Assembly: GCA_947561395.2 (NCBI GenBank)
Contig: OX387183.1
Location: 36,878,853-36,942,852 of the forward strand
Direction: 5' to 3'
Origin: Buxus sempervirens
Lineage: Eukaryota; Streptophyta; Magnoliopsida; Buxales; Buxaceae
Length of the DNA: 64,000 nucleotides
The position numbers and the translations under genes were made by a program. Under the pieces are notes generated by a model. That model was not told the DNA's origin, did no database searches, and saw only the letters and a program-made list of their open reading frames with translations. This document shows positions 44,236-54,263 of this stretch, piece by piece; position 1 is the first letter of the stretch; each line of letters starts with the position of its first letter.

Positions 44236-46446
44236 TTATACTTCTGTCTCTTTCTTTTTCTCTTCACCCCCTGCACATCTCCCCGACCTCGTCATGAGGT
44301 TCACCTCCTCCTGGTTCTGGTCCTTGACCACTGGAACCGTAACCGTGATTCCCTCGCTGTAATTCCATGGTACAGCGGCCTCAGAATAGGCTAGTTTGGG
44401 GATGTTAACCACTAATGGCTGGAGTTTGGACCGGGATGTATGGGCCGGTTTAGGGAAAGTCTGGGCTGGCTGCACATTTACAACCAGGGGTTGAAGTTTG
44501 GATTGTGTGGGGACAGAAGAAGTGATAGAAGCATTGGTGGGGTCAAGGTTGATGACCAGTGGAGCCTTAGACGGCTTGGATGGGGAGCAAATGGGTGGAC
44601 TGCAATTGAAGACCAATGGGGGCCTTGCAGTATTTATCTGGGCCATGAGTGAAGAGACCCGGTTTAGAGAGGAACTTATGTCCTCAGCAGCAAGATTATT
44701 ATTTTTTTGGGAGACCATGTTGATCTCCTCCTCTTCCTCTTCTTGGAAAAAGTGGACCTGGACTGTGGTCCCTACGGGTGCTATAAGCTGAGATGGGTCA
44801 AAGGCCCTTCTCGTGGTGGATATGGCTGTGATGGAGTTGGATGGGCCTGCCCCATTGTGGTACGGCAGAGGGTTCTGCCCAATATCATTTCCCGACGGGG
44901 CGGGTGCAGCCGTGTTAAAGACCAAAGCCTTCTGGTCCAACAAGTCCTGGACCGCATGCTTCAATACCCAGCAGTTATCTGTAGAGTGCCCTGGTGCACC
45001 CATGTGGAAGTCACAGGTGGCTGCCGGATCATAATTCCTCCCCTTCAGGGCATTTGGGTTAGGCTCCTTCAGAGTCAGGTATTCCCCTTTCAGCAGGGTT
45101 GGCAGTAGTTGGGACAGAGATATCTGGAGAGGAGTGAAGACTCTGTTCTTCCTTGCTGCGAACCAGGCATCCCATTCCTCCTTAGTAAAGGTCCTCCTTG
45201 TGTTAGCTGGCACAGAGGGAGAGAAGTTGACATTCAGCGGGGTCTGGTACGACTGCTGGGCCTGCTGGGCCTATTGGGGTGCCGAGATGTTCACATGAAG
45301 TGGCTTCTTGGCTGGAGGAGCCTGGACTAGGTTCACCTCCCCTTCTTTTCGGGCCCCCGTCTTTTTAAATCCGGCCCCTTTCTTCTGGGCCATGGAGGCA
45401 GAGGAATCAGACTGCCCAGTCAGAGTAGAGTAGTCTATCAGCCTTCCTGACCTGACCCCTTCCTCAATCCGGTCCGCCACTTGTACCAGGGCAGCAAAGT
45501 TGGTGGTGATCTGGCCCACCAGATGGTTGTAAAAAGGCTGCCCCAGTGTGCCCATAAATGTGGAGATCATCTCCGGCTCTTGCATAGGTGGCCTGACCTG
45601 GGAGGCGGCCTCTCTCCACCTCTTGGCGTATTGCCGTACTGGCTCATCTTTCCCCTTTGTCATCCTCATCATGTCGTACCGATCCGGCACGATCTCAGAG
45701 TTGAACTTGTATTGGTCCAGGAAAGCGTCGGCTAGGTCCTTCCACCTCCTGATCCTTCCATGGTCCACTATAGCGAACCACCAAAGGGCTGACCCGGTCA
45801 GACTCCTCTGGAAGAGCTGGATCAGTATGCCATCATCCCGGCCAAATTGGCATAGGGCCCCGCAGTATAATTTCAAATGGCTCAATGGGCAGCCCGTGCC
45901 ATCAAACTTGTCAAAGTCTGGGCACCTGAACTTAGCTGGTAGACAGACGTCTGGGTACATGCATAGGTCTTCGAAGGTGGTGCCTCCATGGCTGCTTCCC
46001 CCCTTCACCTCTTTCAGTTCTGCCTGGATTCTTTCTATCCTTAGCAGCATTTTCTTTTCCATCTCATCCCTCGCCTTCTCTTTTTCCAGCTCTTTCTCAG
46101 ACTCTACTGTATTTTCCCTGATCAGAATGGGCTCAGGGACTGGTTCAGAAATGGGCTCAGGCATGGGCTGAGCCGGAGGCAGTATGTAGGCCTGAGGTGG
46201 TGGTGCCTGATGGGAGGTAGAGGCCTGGTTTTGGGCTTGGGCCTGCGCCGCCAGTAAGTCCCCCAGCATTTTGGCCAGACCGGCCACTTGCTCCTGCAGT
46301 TGAGTAAAGTCCTGAGCAGGGACAGTAGCTTGGGCTTGGTTCTCTTCAGTATTCATTGCTCTTGCTTTGGATCTGGTCACGGGAGCAATGACTGCAAATA
46401 AGTGCACCTGGGTTGAAAGTAAATGTACCTGAGTAAGGAAAAGCAA
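44236..46446 (-). pseudogene. gag: E1 gag, one in-frame TAG
   Basis: One frame of about 735 codons is interrupted only by TAG at 45,271-45,273, between VNISAPQ and AQQAQQSYQTP, in a Gln-rich stretch where CAG is the likely ancestor. N-terminal part: Pro/Gln-rich, then the charged helix ELEKEKARDEMEKKMLLRIE, then the gag core with LPAKFRCPDFDKFDGTGCPL and PVRQYAKRWREAASQV. C-terminal part: CDFHMGAPGHSTDNCWVLKH, a Cys-His nucleic-acid binding pattern. The frame ends at 44,236 in a Lys/Glu-rich tail. The protein forms particles in the cytoplasm. Whether the TAG is read through is unknown. Confidence 0.85.
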
Positions 46447-46582
46447 AGAAACATGTCAGCTCCCATTTAATTTGAGTCATACACCTATAAATGTAGATAA
46501 GTGGGTTGGGTGAACACAAGTCCAGATTTATTTGTTTGTTTTTTTTTTATTTTTCCATTTTTTGTTTTTTTTTTTTGATTGT

Positions 46583-47460
46583 TGGAATATTTTAGGGCTT
46601 CCAAAGGTCCCAAAGAATGAGAAATGGCTAAAATTCGGAGGCTTGTAGACGGCCCAAAGGATACGTGTCTATAATTCAGAGGCTTATAGACGGCCCAAAA
46701 AAGTTGTGTCTAAAATTCAGAGGCTTTTAGATGGCCCAAAGGATATATGTCTATAATTCAGAGGCTTATAGACGGCCCAAAAAGGTTGTGTCTAAAATTC
46801 AGAGGCTTTTAGATGGCCCAAAAAGGTTTGTCTAAAATTCAGAGGCTTTTAGACGGCCAAAAAAGGTTTGTCTAAAATTCAGAGTCTTTTAGACGGCCAA
46901 AAGGATATGTGTCTATAATTCAGAGGCTTATAGACGGCCCAAAGAGATTGATGTTTGAAATTCAGAGGCTTTCAAACGGCCCAAAAAGGTTGTTTCTAAA
47001 ATTTAGAGGCTTTTAGACGGCCCAAAGGATTGTGTCTAAAATTCAGAGGCTTTTAGACGGCCCAAAAAGGTTGTGTCTAAAATTCAGAGGCTTTTAGATG
47101 GCCCAAAGGATATGTGTCTATAATTCAGAGGCTTATAGACGGCCCAAAATAGGTTGATGTTTGAAATTCAGAGGCTTTCAAATGGCCCAAAAAAGTTGTG
47201 TCTAAAATTTAGAGGCTTTTAGACGGCCCAAAGGATATGTGTCTATAATTCAGAGGCTTATAGACAGCCCAAAGAGATTGATGTTTGAAATTCAGAGGCT
47301 TCCAAATGGCCCACAAAGGTTTGTCTAAAATTCAGAGGCTTTTAGACGGCCAAAAGAGGTTTGTCTAAAATTCAGAGGCTTTTAGACGGCCAAAAGGATA
47401 TGTGTCTATTATTCAGAGGCTTATAGACGGCCCAAAGAGATTGATGTTTGAAATTCAGAG
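46583..47460 (-). repeat. E1 leader array 1: about 21 stem-loop units of 38-44 bp, covarying stems
   Basis: Each unit (read on +) has a stem, loop TTCAGAGG, and partner stem, followed by CGGCCCAAA. Three stem types alternate: GTCTATAA/TTATAGAC, GTCTAAAA/TTTTAGAC and GTTTGAAA/TTTCAAAC. Both arms change together, while the loop changes in only a few units (for instance TTCGGAGG at 46,634, TTTAGAGG at about 47,000). The array lies just upstream of gag in the 5' leader. Confidence 0.9.
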
Positions 47461-50172
47461 GCTTCAAATGGCCCAAAAAATTGACTTTGAGTAGTACTCG
47501 TGACCAAACAAAGGTTTTTGGATTATTCTGAGGCTTCCAAAGGTCCTAAAAAGATTTGTCTTTGAGTGGTACTCGTGACCAAACAAAGGTTCTTGGAATA
47601 TTCTGAGGCTTCCAAAGGTCCTAAATTTTGATCTTGATTGGTAAAAAGGAGACCAACCAAGGGTTTCTTGGAATATTCTAGGGCTTCCAAGTATCCCACA
47701 AATGTTTTGATTTGATTGATAAAAATAACCAACCAAAGGTCTCTTGGAATATTCTAGGGCTTCCAAGTATCCCACAAATGTTTTGATTTGATTGATAAAA
47801 AAAACCAACCAAAGGTTTCTTGGAATATTCTAGGGCTTCCAAGTATCCCACAAATGTTTTGATTTGATTGATAAAAATAACCAACCAAAGGTTTCCTGGA
47901 ATATTCTAGGGCTTCCAAGTATCCCACAAATGTTTTGATTTGATTGATAAAAATAACCAACCAAAGATCTCTTGGAATATTCTAGGGCTTCCAAGTATCC
48001 CACAAATGTTTTGATTTGATTGATAAAAATAACCAACCAAAGGTCTCTTGGAATATTCTAGGGCTTCCAAGTATCCTACAAATGTTTTGATTTGATTGAT
48101 AAAAATAACCAACCAAAGGTCTCTTGGAATATTCTAGGGCTTCCAAGTATCCCACAAATGTTTTGATTTGATTGATAAAAATAACCAACCAAAGGTTTCT
48201 TGGAATATTCTAGGGCTTCCAAGTATCCCACAAATGTTTTGATTTGATTGATAAAAATAACCAACCAAAGGTTTCTTGGAATATTCCAGGGCTTCCAAGT
48301 ATCCCACAAATGTTTTGATTTGATTGATAAAAATAACCAACCAAAGGCCTCTTGGAATATTCTAGGGCTTCCAAGTATCCCACAAATGTTTTGATTTGGT
48401 TGATAAAAATAACCAACCAAAGGTCTCTTGGAATATTCTAGGGCTTCCAAGTATCCTACAAATGTTTTGATTTGATTGATAAAAATAACCAACCAAAGGT
48501 CTCTTGGAATATTCTAGGGCTTCCAAGTATCCCACAAATGTTTTGATTTGATTGATAAAAATAACCAACCAAAGGTTTCTTGGAATATTCTAGGGCTTCC
48601 AAGTATCCCACAAATGTTTTGATTTGATTGATAAAAATAACCAACCAAAGGTTTCTTGGAATATTCCAGGGCTTCCAAGTATCCCACAAATGTTTTGATT
48701 TGATTGATAAAAATAACCAACCAAAGGCCTCTTGGAATATTCTAAGGCTTCCAAGTATCCCACAAATGTTTTGATTTGGTTGATAAAAATAACCAACCAA
48801 AGGTCTCTTGGAATATTCTAGGGCTTCCAAGTATCCCACATATGGTTTGATTTGATTGATAAAAATAACCAACCAAAGGTCTCTTGGAATATTCTAGGGC
48901 TTCCAAGTATCCCACAAATGTTTTGATTTGATTGATAAAAATAACCAACCAAAGGTCTCTTGAAATATTCTAGGGCTTCCAAGTATCCTACAAATGTTTT
49001 GATTTGATTGATAAAAATAACCAACCAAAGGTCTCTTGGAATATTCTAGGGCTTCCAAGTATCCCACAAATGTTTTGATTTGATTGATAAAAATAACCAA
49101 CCAAAGGTTTCTTGGAATATTCTAGGGCTTCCAAGTATCCCACAAATGTTTTGATTTGATTGATAAAAATAACCAACCAAAGGTTTCTTGGAATATTCCA
49201 GGGCTTCCAAGTATCCCACAAATGTTTTGATTTGATTGATAAAAATAACCAACCAAAGGTCTCTTGGAATATTCTAGGGCTTCCAAGTATCCCACAAATG
49301 TTTTGATTTGGTTGATAAAAATAACCAACCAAAGGTCTCTTGGAATATTCTAGGGCTTCCAAGTATCCTACAAATGTTTTGATTTGATTGATAAAAATAA
49401 CCAACCAAAGGTCTCTTGGAATATTCTAGGGCTTCCAAGTATCCCACAAATGTTTTGATTTGATTGATAAAAATAACCAACCAAAGGTTTCTTGGAATAT
49501 TCTAGGGCTTCCAAGTATCCCACAAATGTTTTGATTTGATTGATAAAAATAACCAACCAAAGGTTTCTTGGAATATTCCAGGGCTTCCAAGTATCCCACA
49601 AATGTTTTGATTTGATTGACAAAAATAACCAACCAAAGGCCTCTTGGAATATTCTAAGGCTTCCAAGTATCCCACAAATGTTTTGATTTGGTTGATAAAA
49701 ATAACCAACCAAAGGTCTCTTGGAATATTCTAGGGCTTCCAAGTATCCCACATATGTTTTGATTTGATTGATAAAAATAACCAACCAAAGGTCTCTTGGA
49801 ATATTCTAGGGCTTCCAAGTATCCCACAAATATTTTGATTTGATTGATAAAAATAACCAACGAAAGGTTTCTTGGAATATTCTAGGGCTTCCAAGTATCC
49901 CACAAATGTTTTGATTTGATTGATAAAAATAACCAACCAAAGGTTTCTTGGAATATTCTAGGGCTTCCAAGTGTCCCACAAATGTTTTGATTTGATTGAT
50001 AAAAATAACCAACCAAAGGTTTCTTGGAATATTCTAGGGCTTCCAAGTATCCCACAAATGTTTTGATTTGATTGATAAAAATAACCAACCAAAGGTCTCT
50101 TGGAATATTCTAGGGCTTCCAAGTATCCCACAAATGTTTTGATTTGATTGATAAAAATAACCAACCAAAGGT
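47461..50172 (-). repeat. E1 leader array 2: about 33 units of 76 bp with higher-order structure
   Basis: From about 47,640 the unit is exactly 76 bp and nearly identical between copies; 47,461-47,640 holds transitional units linking it to array 1. Each has the stem CTTGGAA/TTCCAAG around TATTCTAGGGC. Rare variants recur at fixed spacing: CCTACA near 48,076, 48,456, 48,988 and 49,368 (steps of 380, 532, 380), TTCCAGGG with the same steps, CACATATG near 48,836 and 49,748 (912). So a 12-unit block of 912 bp was duplicated, after a 5-unit block of 380 bp. The 68-codon open frames in it are by-products of the repeat. Confidence 0.9.
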
Positions 50173-51942
50173 TTTTTTTTTTTTTCAAATTTGCTGAATT
50201 TTCTCAGTTTTCAAGTTCAAAAGCTTGATTGAAACATATTTGAGTTGAATTGGTATCAAAAAATATGACACCTTGGTTCCTTCTTTGGGTTTCAAAATTA
50301 GGTTGAATCTTGAAAGAATATTTTATTTATTACTTTTTTTTGTTTTTGATTTTGTATTTTTGGGAACATTTCTTATGTTCTTTTCGGGGTGCACCCACAG
50401 TGTTTTAGGCATTTTATTCTGAAAATTTGGGCTGAAAAGCCAATTTGTGCATTTTTTGAATGTATCCGGTATAATATACCGGATAAGAATATGCCTTATT
50501 GTATCCGGTCATGGTTACTGGATACATGCATACACCTTTGGAACCGGTATTATGTACCGGATACGAATAGAGTTGTTCTTAACCGGCCTGAGTTGCCGGT
50601 TATTGCCGAAATGGCCATTTTTGACTCATTTTTTCACCAGATTAAGTTTTTTTTCATTCCCACTTGATGTTCACCTTAACTTGACCCTCAAAACTTGCCC
50701 CAAATTGGGCTTGGACATCATACTTGCAAAATTCCCTAAATTTAGGAAAAGAACATGGCTTTACCTTGCCACCTTGTATTACCTTCATTCAATATGGTAT
50801 TCACATTATACCTTGGCCTGTAAAACGTTCAAACGACCTTCCCACATTTACACCCAATTCCCAAACGCAATTGTGTGCTTTTAGCCGAAAACGTGTTTCT
50901 CAACCTTCAAGCGTATGGTTTTTGGGTTTTGGCTTAATTGGCAACTTAGAACTCAAGTCTAGTGATGCCCGGAATCGAATCACAGATCCCATTGTCATCA
51001 CATCGTTGACCCAAATTCTAAGGTAAATGTTTTCACTTTCGCTTTCCGAAGTCACGACCTCGGTGCGCCAAGCTACACACATTCATGGTTCAACTTCCTA
51101 ATAGGTAATGGGTAGGCTGTGCAAATTGTTTCAAGTGCTCAAGTGCAATTTAAAATTGTGGTAACATTCACAACGTCCCAGCCCCTTGCCACTCTTTTTC
51201 GTAGCCATGCATTCAATTTCAAGCCAAGGTACATATGACAAAAATAATGAAGCTAAATACAAGCAAGCAAGCACCAAAACAACTAAATATGCACAAAAAA
51301 TATTACATGCCCAAAAAGTGGTATACAAAATATGTTATTTGTACAAACAACAATTAAATCATGTAAGCATGCTTGAAACCCAAAAGCATTCCTAAAATTC
51401 CAGATTTCATGCTCAAAGTGTACCATTTCTACCCAAATTGGAGCCTAAAATTTTAGCACTACTTGACATGGTTCAAAAGTGTTTCAATGAGGTAAAACAT
51501 GCTTGAAATCCCCCAAATATACACTGAAATTTCCAGAATTTTCATGCTCAAAAGTGCTTCCCTTATACCCCAAATTAATGCCTAAAAATTTAGCAACTAC
51601 TTGACATGATACAAAAGTGTTTTAATGAGGGAAAACATGCTTGAAAACCATCCTAATGGCTACTGTATTTAAAGATTTTTGCTCATTGTTTTCATGCTCA
51701 AATCATGGCACTAAGAACCTCCTAACACAAGGCAAACAAAAAAAACAAGTAGGCATGCACAACAAGGTAAGGCCCTAAACATGATCCTAAGCATATCCAA
51801 GCATACACACATGCCTTTATCAATGTAAAATTTAAAAGCATCCCAATCAGATTTAGAATACACCAATAAAGTAAACAAAATAGCAAGCATTCAAAAGTAA
51901 AGAAAAAGCATGAATATCCACAAATAGGCTTAAATCCACAAA
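50173..51942 (-). other. First part of the E1 leader, no gene seen
   Basis: This lies between the primer site and the 76-bp array. No protein is recognised. At 50,460-50,610 hairpins of the U3 type recur: GTATCCGGTA/TACCGGATA, GTATCCGG/CTGGATAC, ACCGGTATT..TACCGGATAC and AACCGGC/GCCGGTT. Two similar segments around 51,400-51,500 and 51,500-51,640 (CTACTTGACATG, AAAACATGCTTGAAA) are a diverged duplication. Confidence 0.6.
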
Positions 51943-51960
51943 TCCCCAGTGGAGTCGCCA
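51943..51960 (-). promoter_or_regulatory. Primer binding site of E1
   Basis: On - it reads TGGCGACTCCACTGGGGA, two bases after the 5' LTR. It is nearly the same as the E2 site. The tRNA is not assigned. Confidence 0.85.
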
Positions 51961-51962
51961 GT

Positions 51963-54263
51963 TGTGAGACATGGGAAAAATCACCGGAATGATCATCCCT
52001 CCGTCAACACACGGGCTCAACGCAAAAATTGGGAGAGTCGCCACCATTCATAATTTTGGGGTGAGAATGGACACCTAAGAGTTCAAAATAAGCAAAAAGT
52101 GAACAAAGAAACATTCTAGGATAAAAATAATCCTACTTGAAAATCAAATCCAGAGATGGGTAAGGGGATTAGATTATGAATGGGGGAAGGTGTTAGGCAC
52201 CCCTATTCATCCACACAAAGTGGTTGCCAAGTGTATGTTCATGCTAAAAAGAAAATAAGAAGCTTGCTAAAAATCATGAAAAAGCCTTGAAAAAGGAACA
52301 AGTGTATGATATATTCACATGAAGATCCAAATGGATTTTAGATCTTCTCTTATGTCAATATCACTTCTGGAGTATCTCAAAAGATAGAAATCCAAATCTC
52401 AAGTTGCTTAAAACCAAGTTAAATCAAATCCGGAAAATTCGGTAAAAAGTATGCCATTTGCCTTGAAATCATTCAAATCCAATTCTAAATTGAACCAAAC
52501 CAAATCCATTTGAAAGATTAGGGTAAATAAGAGTCTAATACAAAATTTCACTTCATTCCGATGAAAAATCTAGGAGTTATGCTCCTATGAAGTTGCTGCT
52601 GGGGATTTTTAAAAGTGGTAAGTGGGCAACTTTGGAAAATTGTCTAGAAAAATCCACTACATAAAAGTCCACGAAATTTGGTGTGATTGAAGTCTGTAGG
52701 GCCATATTTCAAAAGAAACTAGCCTCATACAAAAATCCCTTCGGATGTGCCTTGGGTGGTCTCCCAAACAGGCCCCGAAGATCACAGATTTACCCAGAAA
52801 AGTACAAATGAACAGTTCTGAGTAAATCGGCTACCAATAATTCAAATGGAATCTAAAAATTATGAAACTAACTGGATTTGAAAATAGACTCATAAAGGAG
52901 TACTCAGAAACAAAAATCACTCAAATCGGACTTAAAACGAACACATGGAGGTCCGTCGAAGTGACAAGTTCCGTATTTGAACCTGAACTGTCCACTTAAC
53001 TTCGACAGAGAGGTGTCAAAAATCCGTTTGATGGAAATTCATGAAATTTGGTGGACATAAACTAGACAGCCTCACCTTTCCCATGGTTCTAGAATTACCC
53101 CAAAATTCATCCGGATGATGAAGTTATGGGCGTCCGAAGTAAGGGTACAGGTGCTGTCAAGCTAAGCCATCCTTGAAGAAAAACCAAATCCGAAAATTGA
53201 TAAAAATGTGTGATTCGTGCAAGATGAACACAAATACTTTAAAATCATCCAAAAGACATTCCAGAATTGATTGAGGCCATTTATTTGAGATTTATCACAA
53301 TAAATGCAATAAACCCCCAAATATGATCCTATCCCGCCAAAATAGTGATATGTATGTGCAAGTGTAAAAAAAACCAAACAAGATCAATAGCATGCATACA
53401 TATTCATCCAAATAGGGTTCTAAGATAGCCTAGGGTTCCGTTCCATCATCGTTTCCCTCTGTTCTCTCTCCCCGTTAAACACGGTTCTTCAAGATAATCA
53501 AGGGTACTTTGAATATGGAACGGTTTACAATCAATCAAAAAGGCCTTATGCTACATGGGTTCTAGCACTAGGGTCAATCCCCAGTCTCGTTTCTCCTAGA
53601 TCCCGCCTCCACGTTTTACGGCTAGGGGGAGTCTCGAGATACTTTGAGCCGGGGAAGGGTTTTCACACACAAAGAAGGCTTTACACTACAGAAAGGTAGA
53701 AGAAGAGATCTAGATCTAGGAATGTAAATACAGAAATTAAAAGAAAAGTTAAGGCTTACCTGAGTTTTGGAGGCGATTCCGCAGCGGTTTTCTTCTTCTC
53801 CTGGAGTTCTTCTTTGCGAGAATTCAAAACAAGAGTTCAGTTGCCATTTGCTCAAGGAGGAGGCTCCTATTTATAGGCAAAGGCTAAGGTCATTGGTAGA
53901 CACAACTTAATGTCTAGAACCCCCCCAACCTTAACCCTAAGGTCATTTCTGAGATTTCCCCTCATTTAATGAGGGACATGATGGTAACAAGTGATTTCTC
54001 TCGGAAAACCCTAATTTTGAGCAAACTTAAAGTATCCGGTATATCAGACCGGATAAAAAAGGGCCTTAAGGTATCCGGTACATGGTACCGGATACACTAA
54101 GGCTCACATGTATCCGGTATGAGTAACCGGATACAGGAAGGAGTACTTGTATCCGGCCTGAGTATCCGGATACAGGTAAAAGTTTATTTTCTTCAATTTC
54201 TGTGCTGGCTTTCCAGGAGATAATGATTTTTTATGATTGTTTGTGCAATTTGGGGTGTCTACA
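51963..54263 (-). repeat. 5' LTR of E1
   Basis: It has the same termini and features as the 3' LTR. On the - strand the TATA box (CTATAAATAGG) is at about 53,866-53,878, so transcription should start near 53,840 and run left. The U3 hairpins are at 54,030-54,175. Confidence 0.9.

Larger units (their letters stand above)
34330..54263 (-). mobile_element. E1: nearly complete 19.9 kb Tat-type gypsy retrotransposon
   Basis: LTRs lie at 34,330-36,627 (2,298 bp) and 51,963-54,263 (2,301 bp), with perfect 5-bp duplication CATAG (34,325-34,329 and 54,264-54,268). By eye the LTRs differ at only about two dozen positions, so the insertion is fairly recent. Order on the - strand: 5' LTR, primer site, 5.5 kb leader with tandem arrays, gag, protease, RT-RNase H-second RNase H-integrase, spacer, antisense ORF, polypurine tract, 3' LTR. 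The second (archaeal-like) RNase H and the antisense ORF are hallmarks of the Tat lineage. One stop in gag and a frame change at a poly-A run in protease/pol are the only breaks seen. Confidence 0.9.

Noticed and set aside
43000..46171. Many + strand open frames opposite E1 gag and protease
   Set aside because: They are shadows of the real - strand frames.
47640..50172. Regular direct repeats that could suggest a CRISPR array
   Set aside because: The whole 76-bp unit is repeated without unique spacers, inside a plant retrotransposon leader. It is a minisatellite.
47464..50188. About thirty overlapping open frames of 68-138 codons with near-identical proteins
   Set aside because: They result from translating a 76-bp repeat that lacks stops in most frames; there is no start context or family match.
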